Counted from the first letter of the stretch, positions 6,608 to 14,986 are shown. The stretch is 43,650 nucleotides of DNA from Muribaculaceae bacterium (GCA_017454355.1 JAFTDD010000015.1:1-43650), one strand, 5' to 3'. The notes: a model not told the origin generated them from the sequence alone. Numbers and translations: made by a program.

Positions 6608-7155
6608 AATGCGTTGGCTTTAAGATATTCTTTGATTTTCTCCACGGCGATGTGGTAACTTGTCTTGAGCGACCCGACGCTCTTGCCGGTCACGGCGGCG
6701 ATTTGCTCGTAGGGCATCTCGTCATAGTAGCGCATGTTGAAGGCGATGCGCTGGGTGGTGGGCAGCCGCAGCAGTGCTCGCTGGAGCAGTAGCGCGGCGT
6801 CGGGACCGTCATTGGCCGGAGCGGGCAACTTGGAGGCGAGGTCGTCGCTCAGGCTGTCGATGCTCTGGAAGAGCGACGTGCGGCGGCGCAGCGTCTGCAG
6901 CGCCTCGCGCGTGGCGATGCTATAGACCCACGCCATCAGGTCGCCGTCGCCCCTGAAGTCATCGAGTTTGTCGAGCACCTTGATGGCAGTCTCTTGCAGG
7001 GCATCCTCGGCGTCGTCGTGGTCCACAACGATGCGGCGCAGGTGCCAGTAGAGGCGGCGGCCGTAGCGGCGCATCAGAGTGGCGAAGCCCTCGTCCCTGC
7101 GGGACGGGTCGCGCAGTTGGCGCAGCAACTCTATGTCGGCGTTGGTAGTGCTCAT
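6604..7155 (-). CDS. ECF-type RNA polymerase sigma factor, 183 aa
   Basis: I chose the start MSTTNADIELLRQLRD at 7155; the 19-codon upstream extension has no conserved character. Region 2 contains DAEDALQETAIKVLDKLDDF and GDLMAWVYSIATREAL. Region 4 contains LPTTQRIAFNMRYYDEMPYEQIAAVTG followed by a helix-turn-helix (SVGSLKTSYHIAVEKIKEYL). The length is normal for ECF factors. It is followed by the overlapping anti-sigma gene and then a Spy-like gene, which suggests envelope-stress control. The target promoter cannot be read from this window. Confidence 0.93.
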   Translation of the reverse strand: MSTTNADIELLRQLRDPSRRDEGFATLMRRYGRRLYWHLRRIVVDHDDAEDALQETAIKVLDKLDDFRGDGDLMAWVYSIATREALQTLRRRTSLFQSIDSLSDDLASKLPAPANDGPDAALLLQRALLRLPTTQRIAFNMRYYDEMPYEQIAAVTGKSVGSLKTSYHIAVEKIKEYLKANAL

Positions 7156-7256
7156 TGCTCGTGCATCGGTTTTTGACTGTCGTTCACATGATAGATGCGC
7201 GACGATGCCCAAAGTTAAAAATCAGCGGCGATTTTTTTTTAAAAACCAAAAAATCG

Positions 7257-7287
7257 TTGCTTATCTCTCAACTAATCACTACTTTTG
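7257..7287 (+). promoter_or_regulatory. Bacteroidetes-type promoter of the amylase gene
   Basis: TTG (7257-7259) is followed after 20 bases by TACTTTTG (7280-7287), matching the Bacteroidetes -33/-7 consensus. The predicted 5' leader is about 65 bases and contains GTTCCGCGTGGAAC, which can form a small hairpin. Confidence 0.75.
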
Positions 7288-7359
7288 CAGGCTGTTCCGC
7301 GTGGAACGGCCAAACTAACGATTTATACTATTAAAAACCGGATCAAAATTCAACCCTAA

Positions 7360-9270
7360 ATGAGACGGAAACTACTACTGATTGCGGCTATAATTGCCGC
7401 GGCGATGGGCGCGGCGGCGGCTGTGCCTTGCGACATCAACATGGATGGCACGGTGGACGTGGGCGACGTGAACGCCGTGCTGGAGCGCATCCTCAACGGC
7501 GACAGCGCCGACGCACCGGCTGTCACTATCGACGACACCACGCCGCTGGGCGACAAACACCGCGTCATCTATGAGATGAACGTGGGCTCGTTCACCGCTG
7601 CCGGCACGCTACAGGCCGCCCAAGAGCGCCTGTCGGAACTCAGGACGCTGGGCGTTGACATCGTGTGGCTCATGCCAATCTATCCGCGAGGCGGCGGCAT
7701 CAACAGCCCCTACGCCGCCACCGACTTCAAGGCCGTCAACCCCAAGTATGGCACCGTGTCCGACCTCAAGAACTTTGTCACGCACGCCCACAGCCTGGGC
7801 ATGCAGGTGTGGCTCGACTGGGTGCCCAACCACACGGCCACCAACGCCCGATGGGTCACCGAGCACCCCGAATACTACGTCAAGAACGGCACCTCGATTG
7901 TCCACCCCAATAACTATAGCGACGTCTATCAACTCAACTACAACAACGCCGACCTGTGCGACGCGATGAACGACTGTCTCAAGTACTGGATTGACGAGGC
8001 CGACGTGGACGGCTACCGCTGCGACTACATCTCGAGCACGGCAATTCCCACGAGTTATTGGCAGTCGGCCATACCGCTCATCAAGGGCCACAAGGCCGGC
8101 AAGACAGTGTGGTTCCTGGGCGAGACCGACATCGTGCAGGACGTCAAGCGCCTGCTCAACGCCGGCTTTGACTACGACTACGCGTGGAACTTCCAGGGAC
8201 AGTTGGCGGCCTTCGGCCCCAACGGCAGTAGCGGCGAGAACCTGCGCTCGCGCTGCGCCGGCTTTATCAACGCCAGCAAGACGGCGACCGTGTCGCGCAT
8301 GGTCTATCTCAACAACCACGATGTGAACTATAACGACGGCGGCAAGTCGCTCACCGACCTCTACGGCAACAACCGCTACGCGTTGACCACGCTCATGTTC
8401 ACCATCTACGGCATGCCGCTGCTCTACAACGGTCAGGAAATCGGCTGCAACCAGAAGTTGGACTACTTCAACGACAGCAAGGTGAACTGGAACACGGTGG
8501 ACAGCAAGATGAAAAACACGGTGCGCACCCTGGCCTCACTGCGCCACACCCAGGCCGCGCTGGCCGACGATGTGGTGCCCACGTTCCACACCGTGAGCAC
8601 CAATAGCGTGCTGGCCTTCACCAAGGCAGCCGGCGCCTCCACAGTGCTTGTGGTGCTCAACATGGGCCAGAACACGGTGGACGTCACCCTGGGCGGCGTC
8701 ACGCCGGGCGACTACGTCAAGTGGCTCGACAGCAGCACCGTGAGCGCCGGTGTCGTCACTACGGTCGAGACGACAACCCTCTCCGCCACACCCACACTGC
8801 GCCTCGAGGGTAAGGGATACCGCGTGATGGTCATGGGCGGCAACAGCCGCTACGATGTCAACCGCGACGGCGCGGTGGACGTGGGCGACGTGAACAACGT
8901 GCTCGACTATATCCTCAACAACCCCGGCGGCGCAGTGCCCGACCCGCAACCCGCCGGCCACAAGATGTACGTTCACAGCGAACTGGGTTGGAGCGCCTAT
9001 GCGATGTACGTCTGGTCGTCGACCACCAATAGCGACGTGGAGGCCGCGTGGCCCGGCGTGACGCCCTCCGGCACAACCACCATCGCCGGCACGGAGTGGA
9101 TGGTGTTTGACATGAGCGAGGCCTACTCGCGCGGCAGCGACACCAACTGGATTATCAACAATAACAACGGCGGCGAGCAATATGACCTGATGACCAACTA
9201 TAACTTCAGTTCCGACACCTACGTGCGCGTCTCCGCCTCCGGCTCTTACACCGTCTCTCCCACCCCTTAG
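7360..9270 (+). CDS. Secreted GH13 alpha-amylase with two dockerin-like repeats and a starch-binding module, 636 aa
   Basis: A signal peptide (residues 1-21, no clear lipobox) leads into CDINMDGTVDVGDVNAVLE, a single calcium-loop dockerin-like repeat. The GH13 barrel follows: DWVPNH (D153-H158), GYRCD with nucleophile D222, FLGETD with acid/base E255, and NNHD with D321. A beta-sandwich domain C comes next, then a second repeat, YDVNRDGAVDVGDVNNVLD (~498-520), then a CBM26-like starch-binding module (~530-636; GHKMYVHSELGWSAYAMYVW). It should hydrolyse starch or glycogen alpha-1,4 bonds outside the cytoplasm. It has its own promoter and is not next to a SusCD pair. The two repeats share a near-identical DNA stretch coding for VDVGDVN. 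GH13 subfamily is not determined. Confidence 0.9.
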   Translation: MRRKLLLIAAIIAAAMGAAAAVPCDINMDGTVDVGDVNAVLERILNGDSADAPAVTIDDTTPLGDKHRVIYEMNVGSFTAAGTLQAAQERLSELRTLGVDIVWLMPIYPRGGGINSPYAATDFKAVNPKYGTVSDLKNFVTHAHSLGMQVWLDWVPNHTATNARWVTEHPEYYVKNGTSIVHPNNYSDVYQLNYNNADLCDAMNDCLKYWIDEADVDGYRCDYISSTAIPTSYWQSAIPLIKGHKAGKTVWFLGETDIVQDVKRLLNAGFDYDYAWNFQGQLAAFGPNGSSGENLRSRCAGFINASKTATVSRMVYLNNHDVNYNDGGKSLTDLYGNNRYALTTLMFTIYGMPLLYNGQEIGCNQKLDYFNDSKVNWNTVDSKMKNTVRTLASLRHTQAALADDVVPTFHTVSTNSVLAFTKAAGASTVLVVLNMGQNTVDVTLGGVTPGDYVKWLDSSTVSAGVVTTVETTTLSATPTLRLEGKGYRVMVMGGNSRYDVNRDGAVDVGDVNNVLDYILNNPGGAVPDPQPAGHKMYVHSELGWSAYAMYVWSSTTNSDVEAAWPGVTPSGTTTIAGTEWMVFDMSEAYSRGSDTNWIINNNNGGEQYDLMTNYNFSSDTYVRVSASGSYTVSPTP

Positions 9271-9339
9271 CCCACCCGCCTCTTCATAATCATGCGGCAA
9301 AAAAAAGGCGTTTTTCTTTTATTATTCAGGAAAAAACAC

Positions 9340-9347
9340 TAATTTTG
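9340..9347 (+). promoter_or_regulatory. -7 box upstream of the TPR gene
   Basis: TAATTTTG lies 70 bases upstream of the ATG at 9417 and matches the Bacteroidetes -7 box. The -33 position is a T-rich stretch without a clear TTG. Confidence 0.45.
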
Positions 9348-9416
9348 CACCCTTGACGGGACGGCAACACGCCGCCACGCAGTTAATGGCGTAAATAACA
9401 AAGACTTATCATAATT

Positions 9417-10178
9417 ATGGCTAAGAAACAAAATGGAAGTGCCCGCACCACCATCGAGGAGGTGAACGAGCAAATCACCGGCGCCGTGCAGCGCGTCGAG
9501 GACAACAAGAAGATGATTACCTATGTCCTCACGGGCATCGTGGCCGTCATCCTGCTCGTGGCAGGATACGTCTACCTGGTGCGCAACCCTAACATCGCCA
9601 AGGCCAAGGAAGACATCTCGGTGGCCGACATGGCTCTGATGCAGAACGACACCGCCAAGGCTCTCGCGCAATACCTTGCCGTGGCCGACCAGTTCAGCAA
9701 CAAGCCCGCCAACCGTGCCCACCTCAACGCCGCCATTATGCTTTATCAGCAGGGCAAGTTTGAGCAGGCCGCGAAGCAACTCGAGGACTACGACCCCGCC
9801 GGCAACCTCATCGGCCCGGCCTCGCAGTCGCTGCTCGGTGACTGCTACGTCAACCTCAAGCAGTACGACAAGGCTCTCAGCGCGTTTGACAAGGCCGTCA
9901 AACTTTGCGATGGCAACGAACTCTATGCTCCCTTGTTTATCCTCAAGAAAGCCACCGTGCTTCACGAGCAAGGCAAGTATGCCGACGAGGCCGCTGCCTA
10001 TCAAATCATCAAGGATAAATACCTCAACTTCGCCAACGAGAACCGCGTGAACGTCGACAAGTATATCGAGCGCGCCAACGCTCTGGCCGCCAACCCCGAC
10101 GCCGCCAAGAACCTCGTGGCACCCGCGGCGGCTCCCGCCCCCGCCGACACCACCGCCGCCCAACAGCCGGCGCAGTAA
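9417..10178 (+). CDS. Membrane-anchored TPR protein, 253 aa
   Basis: A charged N-terminal segment (~35 residues) is followed by one membrane helix MITYVLTGIVAVILLVAGYVYLV (about 34-56), then TPR-like helix pairs (..TAKALAQYLAVADQF.., ..QGKFEQAAKQLEDYD.., ..KQYDKALSAFDKAVKL.., ..QGKYADEAAAYQII..), and an Ala/Pro-rich tail. The layout is like YfgM-type inner-membrane TPR proteins that act in envelope protein quality control, with the TPR part in the periplasm. Tail residues (APAAAPAPADTTAAQQPAQ) are low complexity. It is a single gene downstream of the amylase with its own -7 box. Confidence 0.85.
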   Translation: MAKKQNGSARTTIEEVNEQITGAVQRVEDNKKMITYVLTGIVAVILLVAGYVYLVRNPNIAKAKEDISVADMALMQNDTAKALAQYLAVADQFSNKPANRAHLNAAIMLYQQGKFEQAAKQLEDYDPAGNLIGPASQSLLGDCYVNLKQYDKALSAFDKAVKLCDGNELYAPLFILKKATVLHEQGKYADEAAAYQIIKDKYLNFANENRVNVDKYIERANALAANPDAAKNLVAPAAAPAPADTTAAQQPAQ

Positions 10179-10198
10179 CACGGTAAACGTTACCGTCA

Positions 10199-10312
10199 CG
10201 AAAATTCCCGAAAAATTTAATTCCCGTGAATTTCCGTGAATTTTCGTGAATTAAAATATTCTACGGAAGTTCACGGAAATTCACGGGATGCTTTTTTTGG
10301 AAATTTTCCGTT
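10199..10312. repeat. Composite dispersed repeat, copy B
   Basis: CGAAAATTCCCGAAAAA, then TTCCCGTGAATTTCCGTGAA, then a short AT-rich centre, then the inverse GGAAATTCACGGGA and TTGGAAATTTTCCG. The two halves are inverse complements and could form a long cruciform or RNA hairpin. It fills the TPR/pyrH gap. Confidence 0.75.
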
Positions 10313-10353
10313 TATTGTTATTAACTCCAATTGCTCCTATTCCAAGAATAACC

Positions 10354-10388
10354 AATTAAGAATTAAGAATTATGAATAGTGAATTGAA
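10354..10388 (+). repeat. Heptanucleotide tract running into the pyrH start
   Basis: Five consecutive 7-base units (AATTAAG twice, AATTATG, AATAGTG, AATTGAA) run through the pyrH start codon at 10372 into codons 2-5. Similar 7-base tracts precede other genes in this window. Confidence 0.55.
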
Positions 10389-11091
10389 ATATAAGCGCGT
10401 GCTGCTCAAACTCAGCGGCGAGTCGCTCATGGGCGCGCAGGGTCACGGCATCGACAGCAACCGCCTGGCCGACTATGCCCGCCAAATCAAGCAGGCCGTC
10501 GTCGACGGCGTCCAAGTGGCAATCGTTATCGGCGGCGGCAACATCTTCCGCGGCCTGCAAGGCGCCTCGCGGGGCTTTGACCGCGTCAAGGGCGACCAGA
10601 TGGGTATGCTCGCCACGGTAATCAACTCGCTCGCCCTCAGCAGTGCCCTCGGCGCCGTGGGGCAGCCCTCACGCGTGCTCACCGCCATCGACATGCACCC
10701 CATCGGCGAGCACTACAGCAAGTGGCGCGCCATCGAGGCCATGGAGCAAGGCAAGGTGGCAATCATGTCGTGCGGCACCGGCAACCCCTTCTTCACCACC
10801 GACACCGGCTCGTCGCTGCGCGGCATCGAGGTGGAGGCCGACGTCATGCTCAAGGGCACTCGCGTGGACGGCATCTATACAGCCGATCCCGAGAAGGATC
10901 CCACTGCCACACGATTTGACCGCATCTCCTACGACGACGTGCTCGCGCGAGGCCTCAAGGTGATGGATCTCACCGCCATCGTGATGTGTAAGGAGAACAA
11001 CCTCCCCATCCATGTGTTCAACATGGACGTGGTGGGCAACCTCAACAAGGTGCTGCACGGCGAGCCCATCGGCACCGTCGTCCACCCGTAA
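10372..11091 (+). CDS. pyrH: UMP kinase, 239 aa
   Basis: PyrH phosphorylates UMP to UDP with ATP, the committed step to UTP and CTP, in the cytoplasm as a hexamer. The amino-acid-kinase fold is visible: KRVLLKLSGESLMG (residues ~8-21), the glycine-rich VAIVIGGGNIFRG (~49-61), DQMGMLATVINSLAL, GTGNPFFTTDTGSSLRGIE and KGTRVDGIYTADPEKDP. Length and motif order match bacterial PyrH. Its start lies inside a 7-base repeat tract, and composite repeats flank it on both sides, so it is likely transcribed alone. frr, its common partner elsewhere, is not adjacent. Confidence 0.97.
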   Translation: MNSELKYKRVLLKLSGESLMGAQGHGIDSNRLADYARQIKQAVVDGVQVAIVIGGGNIFRGLQGASRGFDRVKGDQMGMLATVINSLALSSALGAVGQPSRVLTAIDMHPIGEHYSKWRAIEAMEQGKVAIMSCGTGNPFFTTDTGSSLRGIEVEADVMLKGTRVDGIYTADPEKDPTATRFDRISYDDVLARGLKVMDLTAIVMCKENNLPIHVFNMDVVGNLNKVLHGEPIGTVVHP

Positions 11092-11118
11092 CCTGTAGAT
11101 GTCCTTAATTCCGACGGG

Positions 11119-11283
11119 CTCGATATTTCCCTCTCGAAAATTCCCGAAAAATATTATTTATCTCCCGTGAATTTACGTGAATTATCGTGAATAAATTTTG
11201 ATGATAAAAAAGAGTAAATAAAATATTTACGGAAATTCACGGAAATTCACGGGAGAAAATTTTCGTGAGCATATTCAAGGCTG
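11119..11283. repeat. Composite dispersed repeat, copy C
   Basis: CGAAAATTCCCGAAAAATA, TCCCGTGAATTTACGTGAA, an AT-rich centre, the inverse GGAAATTCACGGGAG, then the cap GAGCATATTCAAGGCTGCG. The cap overlaps the last codons and stop of tcdA. The repeat sits between the convergent pyrH and tcdA genes, where it could serve as a two-way terminator. Confidence 0.75.
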
Positions 11284-11997
11284 CGCGAGACTCCGCACGA
11301 TGTGGCCGGCTATCGTCAGGCCGGCGGCCGCCGGCACAAACGCGTTGCTCGCCGGCACGTGCTCCTCGCTGTCGCCGTAGGCGACCTCAACGGGCGCCTC
11401 GGGGCTATACACCGTCAGGAAGTGGTTGATGCCCTCGCGGCGCAGGCGCTTGCGTAACACGCGCGCCAGCGGGTCCATCATCGTCTTGGTGATGTCCGCC
11501 ACACGGAAAGCCGTCGGGTCCAACTTATAGGCCGCGCCCATCGAACAGATTATCGGCACGCCCTGGCGCGTGCAACGGCGGATCAGTTCCATCTTGGCGC
11601 TCACCGTGTCGATACAGTCGGCCACATAGTCAAACGATGTGAGGTCCACCTCGTCGGCGTTCGTCGGCAGGTAGAACATCCGCCGTGCGATGACCCGGCA
11701 CTCCGGGTTAATGTCGCGCACGCGCTCGGCGGCAACCTCCACTTTCGGCCGACCGACGGTGCTGTGCAGCGCCACCAGTTGGCGGTTGATATTGCTTACG
11801 CTCACCACGTCGTTGTCAATCAGTTCCAGAGTGCCCACGCCGCTGCGCGCCAGCGCCTCCACCACATAACTGCCCACGCCGCCCACGCCGAACACCGCCA
11901 CGCGTGCGCGCGCCAACCGTTCCATAGCCTCCCGGCCCAGCATCAGCGCTGTGCGCTGGAACGGACCGCCGGCAATAGTGTTGTTTTCCTCTTTCAT
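11275..11997 (-). CDS. tcdA: tRNA threonylcarbamoyladenosine dehydratase, 240 aa
   Basis: TcdA (YgdL/CsdL) is a ThiF/E1-like ATP-dependent enzyme that cyclises t6A37 to ct6A37 in ANN-decoding tRNAs. The Rossmann nucleotide loop VAVFGVGGVGSYVVEAL (~35-51), LIDNDVVSVSNINRQ, DYVADCIDTVSAKMELI and the family-specific ICSMGAAYKLDPTAFRVADI are present, as is the C-terminal TVYSPEAP. The length is normal. The stop codon is supplied by dispersed repeat copy C, so the last residues are repeat-derived. A TAACTTTG-type -7 box (inverse at 12002-12009) is close to the start. Confidence 0.9.
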   Translation of the reverse strand: MKEENNTIAGGPFQRTALMLGREAMERLARARVAVFGVGGVGSYVVEALARSGVGTLELIDNDVVSVSNINRQLVALHSTVGRPKVEVAAERVRDINPECRVIARRMFYLPTNADEVDLTSFDYVADCIDTVSAKMELIRRCTRQGVPIICSMGAAYKLDPTAFRVADITKTMMDPLARVLRKRLRREGINHFLTVYSPEAPVEVAYGDSEEHVPASNAFVPAAAGLTIAGHIVRSLAQP

Positions 11998-12036
11998 AGT
12001 GCAAAGTTACACATTTTTGAAAAAAAGTTGAGGATT

Positions 12037-12070
12037 TTTGCGTGTAATTAAAATAAAATGTGTAATTTTG
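12037..12070 (+). promoter_or_regulatory. Promoter of tRNA-Leu
   Basis: TTTG (12037-12040) and TAATTTTG (12063-12070), 22 bases apart, lie 11 bases before the tRNA. Confidence 0.6.
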
Positions 12071-12081
12071 CACCCGCAATC

Positions 12082-12165
12082 GCCCAGATGGCGGAATCGG
12101 TAGACGCGTTGGTCTCAAACACCAATGGGGTAACACCCGTGCCGGTTCGACCCCGGCTCTGGGTA
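12082..12165 (+). tRNA. tRNA-Leu(CAA)
   Basis: The acceptor stem GCCCAGA pairs with TCTGGGT (one G-U pair). The anticodon loop CTCAAAC gives CAA, read as UUG. A long variable arm and a T arm GCCGG/CCGGC around TTCGACC complete an 84-base class II tRNA. CCA is not encoded. Confidence 0.96.
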
Positions 12166-12173
12166 CAAAGCGA

Positions 12174-12215
12174 AACGCCAACCGTTTGTTTTCAATCGGT
12201 TGGCGTTCTTCTTTA
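12174..12215 (+). terminator. Terminator of tRNA-Leu
   Basis: ACGCCAACCG (12175-12184) pairs with CGGTTGGCGT (12197-12206), followed by TCTTCTTT. It begins ten bases after the tRNA. Confidence 0.8.
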
Positions 12216-12413
12216 ATTCGCATCGATTTTCCCACCGTGGCCATTATGAGGGCTCGGTTGGGGCGGTACTGAAACCATCTCTTGATGCTGAAGAGTCAAA
12301 GATCTATTCCTTTCGAGGTTGCGAAGCACGGGAATTTTTTTGACATAACCAATTTTTTTGCCGTTAATAATAGTTAATCACCTCGCTTTTCCGGGTAATT
12401 CTCTTGTGTTCAT

Positions 12414-13049
12414 TCACGATAGGAAGGTCGATAGATTGGCCTGCAGGCGCTCGGTGAGCGCGGTGGTGTCGATGCCGAGTGTGGCGGCCATAGTGTTGAT
12501 GACATCGGTGATGGGCAGCGGCGCGTCGTCGGTCTCGGCGAGCATACGCTCGGGTGGAGTGAATCGTAAGGCGTCGGCGTTGAACCGGTGTCCGAACGAG
12601 AGATAGAAGCCGGCCTCAAGCAGCGCGCGCGCCACATTAACGTTGCCGCGAAAGCCGTGTACCAGCGCCCGCACGCGGTGTGGAGCCGTCTCGTGCCAGA
12701 GTTTGATGAGCGGCCCGGAGGCTCTGACGCAGTGCACTATCAGAGGCTTTCCGGTGGCCTCGGCCACAGCGATATGCCGCCGCAGTGCCGCGAGTTGAGC
12801 CTCCATCGCCGGCCCTCGCAGGGTGTCCAGGCCGGTCTCGCCGATGGCGACAACCGTTGGTAGCGCGGCCGCGCGCTCCAGCAGCGCCTCCTCTCGGGCG
12901 TTGTTATCGCCCAGCCACCACGGGTGCAGCCCCGCGGCAAGGCGCGACGTGCCATCGATTGTCACGCCCTCTATCGCCTGCCGCGGCGACACCGCTATCA
13001 CGGCCCGAAGCGCCTCCGGCCGATGGCTATGACAGTCCAGCAACTCCAT
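12414..13049 (-). CDS. TatD family metal-dependent hydrolase, 211 aa
   Basis: TatD enzymes are cytoplasmic metal-dependent deoxyribonucleases/hydrolases with a TIM barrel. The metal motifs are visible: LLDCHSH at the start, AGLHPWW, AIGETGLD (~75-82), LIVHCVRASG, ALVHGFRG and AETDDAPL. I chose the start MELLDCHSH at 13049 because the HxH strand normally begins within a few residues of the start; an ATG five codons upstream is possible. It is somewhat shorter than the usual ~255 residues, mostly in loops before GETGLD. It is a single gene, between tRNA-Leu and repeat copy D. Confidence 0.87.
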   Translation of the reverse strand: MELLDCHSHRPEALRAVIAVSPRQAIEGVTIDGTSRLAAGLHPWWLGDNNAREEALLERAAALPTVVAIGETGLDTLRGPAMEAQLAALRRHIAVAEATGKPLIVHCVRASGPLIKLWHETAPHRVRALVHGFRGNVNVARALLEAGFYLSFGHRFNADALRFTPPERMLAETDDAPLPITDVINTMAATLGIDTTALTERLQANLSTFLS

Positions 13050-13074
13050 CCTTAAAGTTAGCAAGTTGTTATAA

Positions 13075-13328
13075 CTCCCGAAAAATTCTCACCTAAAATC
13101 CGCAACCTTGAATATGCTCCCGAAAATTTTCCGAAAATTCTCGAAAAAATAGTCTCCCGTGAATTTTCGTAAATTTTCGTAAAAAGTTTTAGACAAAAGA
13201 ACAAAAGGACAAAATATTTTACATAATCATAATAATAATTTTTATGTTTCTTATGTCTAAAAGAATTTCACGATAATTCACGGAAATTCACGGGAGATAA
13301 TTAATATTTTTCGGGAATTTTCGGGAGA
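13075..13328. repeat. Composite dispersed repeat, copy D (longest)
   Basis: The inverse cap (AATCCGCAACCTTGAATATG, continuing into CTC) is followed by CCCGAAAATTTTCCG and CTCCCGTGAATTTTCGTAAA. A ~70-base AT-rich centre comes next, then the inverse GGAAATTCACGGGAG and TTTTTCGGGAATTTTCGGGA. It occupies the whole gap between metK and the TatD gene. Confidence 0.75.
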
Positions 13329-13339
13329 CAGGAAGTGAG

Positions 13340-14638
13340 TCAGGCGGTTAGCCCGAAGGCGTTCTTGAGGATGTTGACGTAGTCGAGTTTCTCCCACGTG
13401 AACAACTCCACCACCACGTCGCGGTCGCCCTCGTAAGGGCTGTGGAAATGCTTGACCTTGACTTCCGGCTCGCGGCCCATGTGGCCGTAGGCCGCCGTCT
13501 CTTCATAGATGGGCAGCCGCAACTTGAGGCGCTCCTCGATGGCAGCCGGACTCATCACGAAGATTGACTCGAGAATTTGGGCAATCTCGGCGTCGCTGCG
13601 AGGAACGCGCGCCGTGCCGAAGGTGTTGACGTAGAAACTCACCGGTTGTGGCTCGCCGATGGCGTAACTCACCTGCACGAGTATCTCGCGGGCCAGGCCG
13701 GCGGCGACGGCATTCTTGGCGATGTGGCGGGCGGCGTAGGCCGCGCTGCGGTCCACCTTGCTCGGGTCTTTGCCCGAGAAGGCGCCGCCGCCGAGCGCGC
13801 CGCGGCCGCCGTAGGTGTCCACGATAATCTTGCGGCCCGTCAGGCCAGTGTCGCCGTGAGGTCCGCCAATCACAAACTTGCCAGTGGGGTTGACGTGGTA
13901 GATGATTTTATCGTCAAACAGCGCTTGCAGCGTTGCCGGCAGTGCGGCGATGACGCGCGGCATAAGGATGTTGCGCACGTCGGCCTCGATGCGGTCGTGC
14001 ATCGCCGTGTCGGCGGCCTCCTGAGCCTCGGGCGTGTCGTTGGCGGGCAGCACAAACTCATCGTGCTGGGTGCTCACCACAATGGTGTGGACGCGCACGG
14101 GGCACCGGGTCTCGCTGTCATACTCCACCGTCACCTGGCTCTTGGCGTCGGGGCGAAGGTAGGGCATCAGTTGCGTTGTCTTGCGGATGGCAGCCAGTTC
14201 GCGCAGGATGGTGTGGGCCAGGTCAAGCGTGAGCGGCATGTAACTCGGCGTCTCGTCGCAGGCGTAGCCGAACATCATTCCCTGATCGCCGGCACCTTGC
14301 TCGCCGGGAGTGGCGCGCTCCACGCCGCGGTTAATGTCGCCGCTCTGCTCGTGCAGCGCCGCCAGCAGGCCGCATGAGCGGCCGTCAAACATCAGTTCCG
14401 AACGGTCGTAGCCGATGCGCGTCACCACCTGGCGCACCGCGTCCTGCAGGTCAACGTAGGTGTTGCTCTTCACCTCGCCGGCCACCACCACCTGGCCCGT
14501 GGTGACGAGCGTCTCGATGGCAACCTTGCTCTGAGGGTCATAGGCCAAAAAACGGTCCAGCAGCGCGTCGCTAATCTGGTCAGCGACTTTGTCGGGGTGT
14601 CCTTCCGACACCGATTCCGATGTGAATAGATAGTTCAT
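13340..14638 (-). CDS. metK: S-adenosylmethionine synthetase, 432 aa
   Basis: MetK makes SAM from methionine and ATP in the cytoplasm. Family signatures are clear: [18 protein letters not shown] (residues ~9-26), [16 protein letters not shown] (the ATP-binding hexapeptide region), [20 protein letters not shown] and the P-loop-like [19 protein letters not shown]. The extra ~45 residues relative to the E. coli enzyme are normal for Bacteroidetes MetK. The start [18 protein letters not shown] fits exactly. A probable SAM-II riboswitch about 170 bases upstream would give feedback control by the product. Confidence 0.97.
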   Translation of the reverse strand: MNYLFTSESVSEGHPDKVADQISDALLDRFLAYDPQSKVAIETLVTTGQVVVAGEVKSNTYVDLQDAVRQVVTRIGYDRSELMFDGRSCGLLAALHEQSGDINRGVERATPGEQGAGDQGMMFGYACDETPSYMPLTLDLAHTILRELAAIRKTTQLMPYLRPDAKSQVTVEYDSETRCPVRVHTIVVSTQHDEFVLPANDTPEAQEAADTAMHDRIEADVRNILMPRVIAALPATLQALFDDKIIYHVNPTGKFVIGGPHGDTGLTGRKIIVDTYGGRGALGGGAFSGKDPSKVDRSAAYAARHIAKNAVAAGLAREILVQVSYAIGEPQPVSFYVNTFGTARVPRSDAEIAQILESIFVMSPAAIEERLKLRLPIYEETAAYGHMGREPEVKVKHFHSPYEGDRDVVVELFTWEKLDYVNILKNAFGLTA

Positions 14639-14685
14639 TGTTTTTTAAAAAAGTTTTGGGTGGCAACGCTAAGCACTATGACATC

Positions 14686-14766
14686 ATTCATAATTCATAA
14701 TTCACAATTCATAATTAAGCGTTCGTGTGCTGAGGTGGCGCCAATTATGAATTATGCATTAAGCCG
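14686..14766. repeat. Heptanucleotide tracts in the metK leader
   Basis: Units ATTCATA, ATTCATA, ATTCACA and ATTCATA run from 14686 to 14713 with exact 7-base period. Three inverse-type units (ATTATGA, ATTATGC, ATTAAGC) follow at about 14746-14766. They lie between the riboswitch candidate and the metK start. Confidence 0.55.
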
Positions 14767-14804
14767 ATGTGGCTATGCGCGGCTGCTACAATGTCTTGGG
14801 AAAT

Positions 14805-14857
14805 CGCATTTTAGCATTTTTTTTGGTGGTTGCAAGCAGCCAAATTTCTCCACCGTT
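14805..14857 (-). promoter_or_regulatory. Probable SAM-II riboswitch of metK
   Basis: On the minus strand GGTGG (14854-14850) pairs with CCACC (14829-14825). The 20-base loop ends in CTGCTTGCAA, and the stem is followed by an A-rich linker and TGCTAAAATGC. This P1/loop/TTGCAA/A-rich/GCTAAA order is that of the SAM-II (metA) pseudoknot riboswitch, which is known in alphaproteobacteria and some Bacteroidetes. Its position before metK agrees. The pseudoknot was not modelled. Confidence 0.6.
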
Positions 14858-14883
14858 GGGTTAAACATTATTGTTTGCGGCCA

Positions 14884-14891
14884 CAAAGGTA
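14884..14891 (-). promoter_or_regulatory. -7 box of the metK leader
   Basis: The minus strand reads TACCTTTG, a consensus -7 box, about 30 bases before the riboswitch candidate. No TTG lies at the expected -33 spacing. The predicted leader is about 240 bases. Confidence 0.5.
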
Positions 14892-14894
14892 CAA

Positions 14895-14986
14895 AAAATA
14901 ATTCATAATTCGTAATCTGCAATTCATAATTCTCATTTCAAAATTCATAATTAAGCGTTGAGAAGTCAATAATTATGCATTATGCA
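14895..14986. repeat. Heptanucleotide-period tract at the helicase 3' end
   Basis: Units such as ATTCATA, ATTCGTA, ATCTGCA, ATTCATA and ATTATGC keep a 7-base register for most of this AT-rich gap between the helicase stop and the metK promoter. Apart from the elements listed, I see nothing else in 14639-14986. Confidence 0.45.

Noticed and set aside
7360-9270. Amylase as part of a Sus starch locus
   Set aside because: The nearest SusCD pair is 20 kb away, and the amylase has its own promoter.
12216-12413. Gene between tRNA-Leu and the TatD gene
   Set aside because: Only short frames without starts or homology are present. I see nothing beyond the terminator.
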